Of a DNA stretch of 64,000 bases, positions 50,300-62,863 are shown one piece after another. The DNA comes from Panorpa germanica (lineage: Eukaryota; Arthropoda; Insecta; Mecoptera; Panorpidae). Made by a program: the position numbers and the translations under genes. The number at the start of each line of letters is the position of its first letter. The stretch's first letter is position 1. The stretch spans positions 3,348,001 to 3,412,000 of the forward strand of contig OY783203.1 of assembly GCA_963678705.1 (NCBI GenBank), written 5' to 3'. Below the pieces are notes generated by a model. The model saw only the letters and a program-made list of their open reading frames with translations. It ran no database searches and was not told where the DNA came from.

Positions 50300-50639
50300 T
50301 CGTTATAATTTATAAACTAATACTGCCATCTATGAAACAATTATTTTCAATTATCTATGAAACAAATTATTAACTTTATCTACTGCTTAGTAGATCGCGT
50401 ATTTTATTTTTAATTTATTGCTAAACAATTTCAAAACTGGTTAACATATAACATCTTATATGATCTTATAAGTAATTTACTAAACTTTTGTTAAACTACA
50501 AATATATATTGTTACAATCATTTAAAAATCTCTGTTATTATTATTTCCTCCTTTGATCTATTTTTCGTTTCACGAAATGCAGAATATTTTATTTGTATTC
50601 GGGTTCGATCAAGCATAGGAATGTAACATATATGTAACA

Positions 50640-53600
50640 AAAACGGTTAAATTTAATTACTAATTGGTGAATAAAACACGTACAAAAATGTAATATTTCT
50701 TCCACCTTCAATTAATTGTTACATTTAATCTGTAAATATTGTCACAAAATAAATGCGAAAGACATGACTTTATTGTACTGTTAATTTTGCTCGTAAGTAA
50801 TGTTGCCGCTCAGTCAGGCGCAATGATGTCTAAGTTTTATTAAATTCATGGACTATTTTTTCTAAAATTTTTTTGTTGGATTTCTTGAATTTTTTTGATG
50901 CAGTTATGTTCGCTAAGATTTAAATTAAAGAACTGCTTCATTACATTTTAAATACCTACGCGATTCTGACTTTTGTGCAACGATGTTTAATGTGTAAGTG
51001 ATGTTGCCGCTTTGCCAGGCGTAACGATGTCCTTAAGTTTTTCTAATTCATGGACATTTTTTTCTAATTTTTTTTTTTAATCTTTGAAATATTTGGTGCA
51101 GTTATGTTCCTTATGGTCTAAAATACAAAACTATTTCAATACATTTTAAATAGTTACGCGATTTTAGATTTTATGAACCCTTTCTTATTTTCATGGACTT
51201 TATTAAAAAAATATTAAAATCGATTTACTTGAAAAGTTTTGATGCAGTTATGTTCGCTAGGCTTTAAATTAAAGAATTGCTTCATTAAAATTTAAATATC
51301 TACGCGATTCTGGATTTTACGCAATTTCTTTTAAATTCATGGACTATTTTTTTAAACTTTTTTTTTTGATTTCTTGAAATTTTTTGATGCAGTTATGTTC
51401 GTTATGCTTTAAAATGAGAAATTGCTTCATTACATTTTAAATATATACGCGATTCTGGCTTTTACACGACCTTTATTAAATTCATGGACTTTTTTTTCTA
51501 AAAATTTTTTTTGGATTTCTTGAAATTTTTTGATGCAGTTATGTTCGCTATGCTTTAAATTAAAGAACTGCTTCATTACATTTTAAATATCTACGCGATT
51601 CTGGCTTTTACGCGACCTTTATTAAATTCATGGACTTTTTTTTCTAAAAATTTTTTTTGGATTTCTTGAAATTTTTTGATGCAGTTATGTTCGCTATGCT
51701 TTAAAATAAAGAACTGCTTCATTAGATTTTAAATATATACGCGATTCTGGTTTTTACGCGACCTTTTTTAAATTCATGGACTTTTTTTTCTAAAATTTTT
51801 TTTTTGGATTTCTTGAAATTTTTTGATGCAGTTATGTTCGCTATGCTTTAAAATAAAGAACTGCTTCATTAGATTTTAAATATATACGCGATTCTGGTTT
51901 TTACGCGACCTTTTTTAAATTCATGGACTTTTTTTTCTAAACTTTTTTTTTTGATTCCTTGAAATTTTTTGATGCAGTTATGTTCGCTATGCTTTAAAAT
52001 AAAGAACTGCTTCATTAGATTTTAAATATCTACGCGATTCTGGTTTTTACACGACCTTTTTTAAATTCATGGACTTTTCTTTCTAAAAATTATTTTTGGA
52101 TTTCTTGAATTTTTTTGATGCAGTTATGTTTGCTAGGATTTAAATTAAAGAACTGCTTCATTATATTTTAAATATATACGCGATTCTGGTTTTTACGCGA
52201 CCTTTTTTAAATTCATGGACTTTTTTTTCTAAAAATTTTTTTTGGATTTCTTGAAATTTTTTGATGCAGTTATGTTCGCTAGGCTTTAAAATAAAGAACT
52301 GCTTCATTAGATTTTAAATATCTACGCAGATACTCAAAAAATTGCATTGCTCTAAAAATCATAAAAGTGAACCTTTTCATCATTTTTAACAAGATTATAG
52401 TCTTCTTTCATTGCATACTCCGATAAAGAGATTTAATATATTGATATATCATAAACTAAAATACTTATTTAAAAATGATTATAAATTTGAAAAAAGCATT
52501 CTAAATTAAGTTAAAATCCTTTATAAAATGACATATATATTTTCTTAAATTTTAATGAAAAGTAAGAAGGTTATACTCTTCTTACTTTTCATAAAAATTG
52601 AAGAAAAAAATAACTAATTTTTATAACGGTTTCTTATATAAAATTGAACACTGATTTCAAATTTGTTATTAATTTTTAAATAAGTATTTTAGTTTATGAT
52701 ATATCAATATATCAAATCTCCATATAGAAAGAAGGCTATAATCTTGTTAAAAATGATGAAAAGGTTCACTTTTATGATTTTAAGAGCAATGCAATTTTTT
52801 GAGTATCTGCGTAGATATTTAAAATCTAATGAAGTAGTTCTTTATTTTAAAGCCTAGCGAACATAACTGCATCAAAAAAATTCAAGAAATCCCAAAAAAA
52901 AATTAAGAAAAAAAGTCCATGAATTTAAAATAGGTCGCGTAAAAGCCAGAATCGCGTATATATTTAAAATGTAATGAAGCAGTTCTTTAATTTAAATCTT
53001 ACTGAACATAACTGCATCAAAAAATTTCAAGAAATCCAAAAATAATTTTTAGAAAGAAAAGTCCATGAATTTAAAAAAGGTCGTGTAAAAACCAGAATCG
53101 CGTAGATATTTAAAATCTAATGAAGCAGTTCTTTATTTTAAAGCATAGCGAACATAACTGCATCAAAAAATTTCAAGGAATCAAAAAAAAAAGTTTAGAA
53201 AAAAAAGTCCATGAATTTAAAAAAGGTCGCGTAAAAACCAGAATCGCGTATATATTTAAAATCTAATGAAGCAGTTCTTTATTTTAAAGCATAGCGAACA
53301 TAACTGCATCAAAATATTTCAAGGAATCAAAAAAAAAAGTTTAGAAAAAAAAGTCCATGAATTTAAAAAAGGTCGCGTAAAAACCAGAATCGCGTATATA
53401 TTTAAAATCTAATTAAGCAGTTCTTTATTTTAAAGCATAGCGAACATAACTGCATCAAAAAATTTCAAGGAATCAAAAAAAAAAGTTTAGAAAAAAAAGT
53501 CCATGAATTTAAAAAAGTTCGCGTAAAAACCAGAATCGCGTATATATTTAAAATCTAATGAAACAGTTCTTTATTTTAAAGCATAGCGAACATAACTGCA

Positions 53601-54920
53601 TCAAAATATTTCAAGGAATCAAAAAAAAAAGTTTAGAAAAAAAAGTCCATGAATTTAAAAGAAATTGCGTAAAATCCAGAATCGCGTATATATTTAAAAT
53701 GTAATGAAGCAGTTCTTTAATTTAAAGCCTAGCGAACATAACTGCATCAAAACTTTTCAAGAAAATCGATTTTAATATTTTTTTAAAAATGTCCATGAAA
53801 ATAAAAAAGGTCTCATAAAATCTAAAATCGCGTAACTATTTAAAATGTATTGAAATAGTTTTGTATTTTAGACCATAAGGAACATAACTGCATCAAAATA
53901 TTTCAAAGATTAAAAAAAAAAAATTAGAAAAAAATGTACGGCGGCAACATCACTTACACATTAAACATCGTTGCACAAAAGTCAGAATCGCGTAGGTATT
54001 TAAAATGTAATAAAGCAGTTCTTTAATTTAAATCTTAGGGAACATAACTGCATCAAAAAATTTCAAGAAATCAAAAAAAAAAGTTTATAAAAATGTCCAT
54101 GAATTTAAAAGAAATTGCGTAAAATCCAGAATCGCGTAGATATTTAAATTTTAATGAAGCAATTCTTTAATTTAAAGCCTAGCGATTATAACTGCATTAA
54201 AACTTTTCAAGAAAATCGATTCAAATATTTTTTTAAAAATGTCCATGAAAATAAAATAGGTCTCATAAAATCTAAAATCGCGTAACTATTTAAAATGTAT
54301 TGAAATAGTTTTGTATTTTAGACCATAAGGAACATAACTGCATCAAAATATTTCAAAGATTAAAAAGAAAAATTAGAAAAGAATGTCCATGAATTGAATA
54401 AAACTTAAGGACATCGTTGCGCCTGACAGAGCGGCAACATCACTTACGATATTAAAAATCGTCGCATAAAAGCCAGAATCGCTTAGGTATTTAAAATGTA
54501 ATGAAGAAGTTTCTCATTTTAGAGCATAACGTACATAACTGCATTAAAACTTTTCAAGAGAATCGATTTTTTTTTTTTAAATGTCCATGAAAATAAAGAA
54601 GGTCTCATAAAAGCTAAAATCGCGTAACTATTTAAAATGTATAAGAAACATAACTGCATCAAAATATTTCAAAAATTAAAAAGAAAACTAGAAAAAAATG
54701 TCCATGAATTTAATAAAACTTAAGGATATCATTGCGCCTTACAGTGCGGCAACATTACTTACGCGCATAATTTACAGTACACTGAACAATTATCTTTTAC
54801 AATTATTTTGTGACAATATTTACAGAGTAAATGTACCAATTAATTGAAGGCGGATGTAATATTACATTTTTCTACGTATTTTATTAATCAATTAATCAAA
54901 CGTTAAACAAAATCGAATTC
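50640..54920. repeat. Giant inverted repeat built from 146-bp tandem units
   Basis: The left arm (about 50640-52565) holds ten forward units keyed by GATGCAGTTATGTTCGC; starts at 51241, 51386, 51532, 51678, 51825, 51971, 52117 and 52263 are 145-147 bp apart. The right arm (about 52580-54920) holds thirteen reverse-complement units keyed by CATAACTGCATC (first A of AACATAACTG at 52860, 53005, 53151, 53297, 53443, 53589, 53735, 53881, 54041, 54185, 54331, 54532, 54647). The centre near 52573 is a unit-free palindrome (52330-52800). The outer ends (50660-50800 and 54760-54900) also match as inverted repeats. There is no ORF. It resembles foldback-type elements or hairpin-RNA loci; which one is unknown. 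Confidence 0.93.
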
Positions 54921-56692
54921 TAGAAATCGTATAATTAAAATCAATTTTGAAGTAATTAGAATAAAATTCCATATACCAGCTCTGTGTATGTTTTATAATC
55001 AATAAAACAAATTATCACCTTAGTAAATTCGAATTTACTTAATGATAGGTTTATTTAAAATAAGAACACCAATTTATTTGAAAACTATTTATTTAAGAAC
55101 AATTTCAATATAACACTTTAAAAGTAAATTTTTTCATGGTTTCGACTCGATGGAGTTAGTTTAGTCTTTGGTTTCTTTATTTGAAACGCAGACAAATTTT
55201 TACAGAAATATAATCACTTTTACACAAACATATTTTTGGTTGCGTTAGCTATATTTTTCACGGACACACAATAAAATTCATTGATTACAAACAATTAAAC
55301 ATGCAATATTAATTAGAGTTTACAATATTATAATTAACTAACATAATGAAAATTATACTAAATATAGCTCTGGTTAGATGCTCGAATTATGTACTGCTGA
55401 AACCAAACCGCAAAGTTCAATTAAAACATAAAAAATAATTAGAAGTTTACCAATTCTCCAATAAAGGATCACTATCTATGTGCAGGTAAGCCCGCATTGG
55501 TCAAGCTTTTATGACCTATTTTAACGTTGGTCAACTATGTTAACCTATGTCAACGTTTTTGTGACCTATTTTATTACTTTCTGAAAAATAAATCTACCCT
55601 TTACATTAGATTGTTTAAATAATTGAACAGTTTAGATCCCAATAGCAATCTTATCAATGTCTAATAGTTTTATTTAAATTAAAACATGTCATTTGCCCAT
55701 ACAACAAATGTATTTCTCAACCTCAATTTATTTGGATTAGATTATATAGTTTTTGATTTTGTTATTATTTTTTGGTTACTTTAACTAAATTAGTCTTTAA
55801 ATAAATTGTAAGCACACACAATAAAGTAAGTAAAAGTAAATGATTTGTTTTTATAATGATCCTTTGTTGGTAATTATACTAAATCCTAGCATCTAAGCCA
55901 AACTCAGAAAATACTTGTTATATAATGACATTAATACGATCCTTATTTTTAAAGGAGTCGATTTCAGGATCACCAAGCGCTAAGATATGAACTTGGTTTT
56001 AGCTATGGTATGGAATGCTGGAGCGGTAATTAACGTTTCAGTTTTACTAAAAAAAGGAGCATGATACAATGTCTGTTCTTCTGTTGATTATATCTCGATT
56101 AGATCTCGACCACGGTACTGACACAATGCAATTTATTTAAAAATTTGGGATAAAAACAAATTTAAACAAACAATCTTAAACACATTTCTATATATTACAT
56201 AAAAAAATATTATGTGAAACTTTTTATTTATTATAAAGTATTGGAATGTTTCTTCTACGCAAGATTTTTATTGTTATATTTACGTGTATTGCTTAACGGA
56301 AAAAAACAGCGACTTTTTCCATTCAATTTAGCAGAAAAGACGACTACGGACCAGTGACGTGTCATCAATAGATGCAAACTTTGTAAATTTGGTCTTAAAA
56401 ATGAAATGATTTATTTATTGTATTTCTTGCTTAATAAATGGTATGCCAATGCTACGGATGTTGTATCATGTTCTTTAGTCACTTAAAGTTATTTTAAAAA
56501 TGTAACATTTAATAATTACAATATATTTAATTAATTTTCTTATTAATAATAATACATCAATTTTAAATAAAATGAAGTTATTGTAATTTACTATTAAGCT
56601 GTACAAATTAATAAAATTTTTCATAAAATATTATAATTTATTATAAAATAAAACATACTAAAATTAATAAATAAAAAAGTAATAATAATAAT

Positions 56693-56729
<37 letters not shown>

Positions 56730-59139
56730 CGTAAAATAATAATTAAAAACACAATTCTTTAAATTATTTAACGTCGGTCTATTTTCAATACTGTTGTATT
56801 CCATCATACCGACGATTGGTTATAAGCTCAATCGCATAATTTTTCCAATATTTCTTTGACAAAAAACCTCCTTCAAACGTACCAGTCTGCAAAAACTTCT
56901 GACCTACCCAGCGATTTCATCCTATTGGACAGACACAATTGCAACCTGCCTGTAGCTATGCTATTATCGGTGAAATTGCTCATCAGTTCACAAAATGTTA
57001 ACAAATGCAATGAATTAAGTCAATAGTTAATAAATATAAAATCTAAGTGTAAGTTACTTTCAGACATTGTATTATACCAGCGCAAATTCAACTGAATGCA
57101 TGCCTGTGCGTTCACTTGTGCGTATATAAGACATCTCATAGCTGTATTTGTTAAAACAGATTTAGCATGAACTGTACGTCTGCAGGCGCCTTTGGAAAGG
57201 ACGAGAACCCGATATATTGAGTACACAAGTAATCAAAACAAAATAAGATTTTAATAGCCCTTAATACTGTATCTTTTTCCACCGACTAAATACCATTGAC
57301 CAAGAGTTTAGTTCAACTTTGTATACACCCTTATCTTTCGTTAACATTTGTTTTAAGTCAAGGTCATTCAACATTGAATTACTTAAAGGAACTCATATAT
57401 AATTATACATTATAAAGTAATTATTATCTAATCATTTGACGAGCTATTAAATATTGTTTATGTTACACTGTTTTCTTTATAAGCTACACGTAACAACACG
57501 TGTTAACATTTGCCTTATTGAGTAGAGATTCTCGTTTACAGCTATACTTTTAATTGTGTATCTGAACTCATGATTTAAGAATAGAGTAGTTTTTGTATTC
57601 AAACGCATATTTAACAAAGTAAATTCCAGTAAGCACAGTTACGTATAATTTAAGTTTAAACGTATTTGCTACATAAATGTTATGTAAGTGCATACATGTG
57701 CGTGTGGTAGATGCGTTTTATACATAAATTTTACATAACTGTGTATAATGGGATGCGAGTATATACATATATAAATATATTGCCCCTTATAAACAAAAAC
57801 ATTAATGTAATATAAGTATACAAAAGATCTTCTATTTATAATTACAAAAATATATTACTAATCCCTCCTTCATTTTCATTACATTGTACCTCTAATTGAT
57901 CTGTCCTCTACTAAATCTAAAATCTGTAAACATGTTTATAATTGTGTTTGATCATTTTCAAATTAATAATAAAAAATTACAAGCTTCTTATCATATTACC
58001 TACAACACCACATATTTTTAAATAGTATACTTTTTAAAATCAATATATATATTTAGAAATTGTACTAATAGTTTTTCAATGACCAAACAATTAGCTAATA
58101 TTAATGTACTGATAAAAAAAGATCAATCATATCCATACTTATATTATCTGATGTATCACTACAACTTAAAAACATTAAACCAATATGGAGTTAGAGATGT
58201 ACATCATGTATGAATTGTTTTCATAACACATGTAGATACCCAATGAACACAAAAAGTATCTGCTGCTACGTAACTGTTATTGGCTATTTATAAATATATA
58301 TGTTATATATATATATTTATTTATATGCAATGTATGTTATTTTAAATAACTTCCTTACAGATAAACTGTCATCTTGATTCAATTCTAACTCAATTAAAAA
58401 AGTTTTATTGATAAATAAATGTCTTTCGTTTTTGACGTATTTATTCTACAAGTATTTACTACGTAAAATGAATGGTCCAATAAACTCAACAAAATAGATA
58501 ATAGATAACATATACCACAAAACATTTGACTAAAATGTTCCATGATATTAATCAACAAATTTAAATCTATTTCATATGTGTACTGAAGAGGACCTGGAAC
58601 TGAAAATGTTTGTTATATAAATCATTTTATATAAAATATACAGACCATGAAACATTACATGAAACGCACAATTTATGATCAACTTCTTTTTTAAACTTAA
58701 CGTATCAGCAACGGGTATATCGCTTAATCCTTGAAAAATATTACCGTTGTTGCTCAGGGAGTCATAAATTGTACATTACTATTTTGACTGGGTATTTCTA
58801 TCGAAAGGTTTTCATTTAATTTAATTTATAAAGAAAAATTAATCATGCATTCTGTGATATTTTATTTGATTTTTGTATTAAAGACCTACCTTGACATTTA
58901 TATATCGATTAGACAGTTTATCTATTACAATTGAATTACATCACTATTAATTGAAAACCTATATGTATGTATATTTTGATTTTGATATAAATACTTTCAA
59001 ATTTTAACTAATATATTAATAAGTTCTTAAAATAGCCTTATAATTTGAAATAACATATATTAAATTTGGTAACTACTGATAGGCCTCGTCAAAAATATAA
59101 ATATTAAAAAAACTAAATTTATATACTGTATAATTATGT
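54921..59139. other. Gene-free AT-rich DNA up to the Nudix gene 3' end
   Basis: No protein recognised. Contains a TAA/TA microsatellite at 56680-56727, a short palindromic region at 57636-57735, and a fragment at 55360-55400 (AAATATAGCTCTGGTTAGAT) like the dispersed repeat seen at 29250. The 68-aa frame at 57020-57226 (minus) lacks any family signature. The part nearest 59139 is expected to be 3' UTR; minus-strand AATAAA occurs at 58861-58866. Confidence 0.6.
56680..56727. repeat. (AAT)n(TA)n compound microsatellite
   Basis: About six AAT units run straight into about fifteen TA units. Confidence 0.95.
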
Positions 59140-62100
59140 CTAGTTAGTTGTATCAATCTGTCCATTTTCGGAAGGAAGCTTATGATTCGATGGCTGGTAT
59201 CTGTATAGGGTCTGTAGTGGTACATGGAGGAGTTCCACTAACTGAGTAAAATTAGGCTCTGAAAAACAATTACCAATATTATATACTTTAAATACCAAAT
59301 TATATATTATTTATAAAACAAAAAGGTATTGGGAAGAACAAAGTAATATTCTTTTTCTCATTCGTATACATGAAGAGTTATACAGAGTAAGAGAATAAAT
59401 AATCTTTAAAAATATATTTTAATATACTGCATTGAAATATTAAATTAGTTAATTCAGTCACGAATTAATATTATAACATAAATAATGCAATCTAATCTAG
59501 ATGCCAATTAATTCTGGTGAAATATTTCAACCTAAATGTAACATTTGTAGGTATATATGTAACATTAACATATGTGTAGTAAAACATAATGTTATATTAA
59601 TAGTGCCACAATGAGAGAAGGTATTGATGAAAATGTGCAATTGAAATGGTACCTAGAATGATTCAGAACGAAGCCACCTTTTATACTAAAATTAAGAGCT
59701 AAAACAAATAAGATGTCATCAAAACCAATGTAACACAAAATGCTTACCATTTTCTGGTGTAATAATGCCATGACGAATCATAAAATCTATGACCACGGGA
59801 CAGCTGGTTGTTTTAAAATCATTAGAGAACAGACGCTCGTAACATTCCTTAGCAGTTAGCAATTCGAATCCCTGTACTTCCCCGTCTGAATTACTGGGCA
59901 CAAAATCAACCGGCAATTCTAGATCGAAGACAAATTCAGTGTTTGGAAATAATCCACGTTCCGACTCGAAGAAAAACCTGTAAAATATGTAAAACGTTAG
60001 TAAACAATCAATAAGTAGTTTATTATATCAAGGTAATTATAAATCCTTACGAAACACATCCAGCAGAAATAAGATTTTTAGTCATCTCCTTGGGAATAGA
60101 AGCCTCTTCAGCTGCCTCTTTGATAGCTGTTTCTTCAATTCCATATCCTACAGATAAACCACCGCCAACCATATTGTCCCATTTGCCTGAAGATTTCAAA
60201 TTGACATCAAACATCAGAAAACATACAAATAAAATTACAATTTTATATCAAACCTGGCCAAGTTTGTTTGGTATTAGAACGCTGTTGCAACCAAATGCAG
60301 AGTCCACGGTCGGGGTGACGAACAAAACCGTTTATATCTACTCCATAGTTGCGAATAGCAAACAAGCAGGTTGCTGAACGGTCCATTTGTAGCAAAGATG
60401 ATCCCGACCCACGCACTTCGTAGCACTAGAAGCATAATACATTCGGTTTCATATGATTTTCATTCTAATATAAACAAAAGGTTAAATCGGCTTTTCTTAA
60501 ACTCAATTTCAACTATTTCCACAGACACCCCGTCATAATTTGTATTTTATGCGTTAATTTACTGTAGAAAGATGATGCTGAAAATAAAAAGTTCAAAATA
60601 TGTGTGTCCAATCTTATAACTTCAAAAATTCATGAATGATTTGGATATTTTAAGGGAAATTGTACTTTCAAGGGAACGAAATATTTCAAAGTCAAGTATT
60701 GTGATCAAAATTTCATGTACATGACGAAGAGAGGAGATCTTGACATGTAGTGTAGAAAGTAATCTATGTAAATGTAATTTATAAAGTTAAGGCGGAATAA
60801 TGTAATGCTTAAACGCACATATGTTAAATTAATAAACATATAAGGAACGCAGTCGTAAATAATAAAATTAAGTACAAAACTATATTTTCCCTGTTCGAAA
60901 TAGCAATTACATTTGGATGTAATATCCACTGTCCACATATGCATACATTTGTCACTGAACACCTCTATTCAATTCAATGGAAAAATTCAAGTAATTTGTA
61001 TAGTTGGAGCCTATGTAGCTGTTCCCACGGACATGGTGGCGTCTTTCATGGTGACGCTGTGTACAACACAATGTAAAGTAAAATATTTATATTTTAAAAT
61101 TATATAAATGCTTATGCAACATGATAATATAAATAAATTCACACAATAGGAAATTCAACACTTCATGTTACGTAATAAGGCAAGTCTTGAAAGTCCATTT
61201 AATAAAACATTTTATTCCATGTCAAATAAAATATTCTTCAACTATAATATAAACGATAATTCTAATATAAACACGAAAGTAACATTTACATTACATTTCC
61301 GTAACAGATACGTTTTGAACCACATATTAGATTAAACTGTTTAATCAGTTGATCAGTCAACTATATTAAAAAAAAAAATGTAATATATACAAATGTAGCA
61401 TTTACGTAACATTATATACCTACTTCAATACTTCACATTCATACCCATTTCTGATTGGTTGAGAGATCTTAAAATTCAATTCTCGAAATTTCGCTTGATT
61501 TCGTGAAAAGAAAAATGCACCCTAACATTAACTTTTGCGTGGTCTATCATAAATTGTTTTCGTATTGTAATCTGACAGATGAAATTGCTAAAAATAAAAA
61601 ATAAAGACACTAATAATTGATAGCATCTTAACAATAAAAAAAAAAGAACAGTTTTTCTTGAAGTTGTTGAACTATACAAATCGGTGAAAATTGACAATTT
61701 ACACACAGTAAAAAAAAATAAAAAGTATCCTGTAAAATCTATTCGAACAAAAAATACCAAAAACTATTTGTTAAAAAATCATCTTATCACTCAATGAAGT
61801 AAATTTATAATAAAAAATTAAAGACAAAATAAAAAAAATAATACATACAGTAAAAATGACTAAAACTGTGAATGTAATTTTTGTACCGTATTCTGTTTTT
61901 ACTGTGGATTCTTCTCTTTTATTATAGTATTCTAACATTTTATAATTTCTAAATATGCTAAACAAATCGCATCTACCTAGGGACTGCTAGGGACTAAGGG
62001 ACCTAGGTTATATGTGAAACGTGGTGAAACGATTCATACCGATATTAATAACGGCAACAGATATTAAACGAAATATTAAACAAAATCAAACATGCCAGTC

Positions 62101-62850
62101 TACGAGGGTCGATCTGAGGGAAGTTGGTATTATCATTGTGTAGTGCCATCTGCTAAATGGCACCATACTAAATTTCAGACTGATTAGTAAGGTAGGTTTT
62201 ATTTGGCAACCAGTTGTCAGTATCACACCTGTTTACTGTTTCTCGATAAAATAAGAAAAATGCAATATCGATCCGAAATTCGCTTTTGGATAGAAAAATA
62301 AGCAAAAAAATTAAAGCTAAGTTGGATGCTGTCTATAGGGACCCTTTACCATCTATGACAACCGTGAGATATTAGTTCAATGAATTTAAACATGGTCCAG
62401 GTTACAAAGGAAATCGCTGAGAAGATCCACGGCTATCTTCGGCTATCGAAAACTATCTTCATTTCTAGAACGGAGAACTTACTGATCGACCCTCGTATTA
62501 CAGGATAAACCATAACAAATTTAATCTTAAATATTTAATTTTTTGAATCATCTTACTAATATTATATCCATTAGAAATAGTAAATAATATATATATATTC
62601 AGATTTCTTACTTCATCTCGCCAGCCCTTGAGAGTAATAAACGTCTTATCAGCTCGAAACTTCTGCAGGACTCGATCTAGATGCTCTGATCGTTCTCGAT
62701 AATCTCTAAAAGCTGGGTTCAACTTAACGCAAGATCCCTGGACATGGAATACTTCCGGATGTTTCATTAGAGCCGTTAGCACATCCGGTCGCACTAATCC
62801 GACCTGTTGATCCTCCACTAAAAATGGCCGACATTCTTCTTTGCAAAGGC
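59140..62850 (-). CDS. Nudix hydrolase with N-terminal DUF4743 domain (5' end not identified)
   Basis: Homologue of the eukaryotic NUDT24-like family (plant Nudix hydrolase 24, yeast YJR142W-type); some relatives hydrolyse damaged thiamine diphosphate forms, substrate here unknown. Exons: 62612-62850, 60254-60425, 60051-60186, 59748-59977, 59140-59258; about 298 residues visible. The DUF4743 part has CRPFLVEDQQVGLVRPDVL and LNPAFRDYRERSEHLDRVL. The Nudix domain follows: ATCLFAIRNYGVDINGFVRH, QTWPGKWDNMVGGGLSVGYG, then the box core KEAAEEAS (Lys for the usual Arg, Tyr at the first Glu position, as is usual in this branch). The end is HVPLQTLYRYQP plus a short tail. An in-frame ATG at 62863 exists, but GTTGTTTCAG just after it is a good acceptor in the right phase, so the true first exon is probably farther upstream, perhaps outside the window. 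The 2.2-kb intron 60426-62611 holds a dead mariner. Confidence 0.93.
62101..62497. mobile_element. Decayed, internally deleted mariner element
   Basis: 397 bp bounded by the inverted pair TACGAGGGTCGATC and GATCGACCCTCGTA, whose outermost bases give the expected TA target. Inside on the plus strand, broken frames recall the N-terminal DNA-binding part of mariner transposase (an AKLDAVYRD-like piece near 62316-62342 and an FNEFKHG-like piece near 62378-62398). The catalytic region is missing. Lies inside the large intron of the Nudix gene. Confidence 0.75.
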
Positions 62851-62863
62851 CTGAAACAACCAT

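Noticed and set aside
50640..54920. CRISPR-like array
   Set aside because: Units are contiguous 146-bp repeats with no unique spacers, in a eukaryote genome.
57020..57226. 68-aa minus frame with several Cys
   Set aside because: No signal peptide, splice partner or family pattern found.
60090..60377. 95-aa plus-strand frame
   Set aside because: Antisense shadow of the conserved Nudix exons.
61476..61965. Two consecutive hydrophobic minus-strand frames (94 and 64 aa)
   Set aside because: Hydrophobicity follows from T-rich composition; no joining splice sites or conserved residues.
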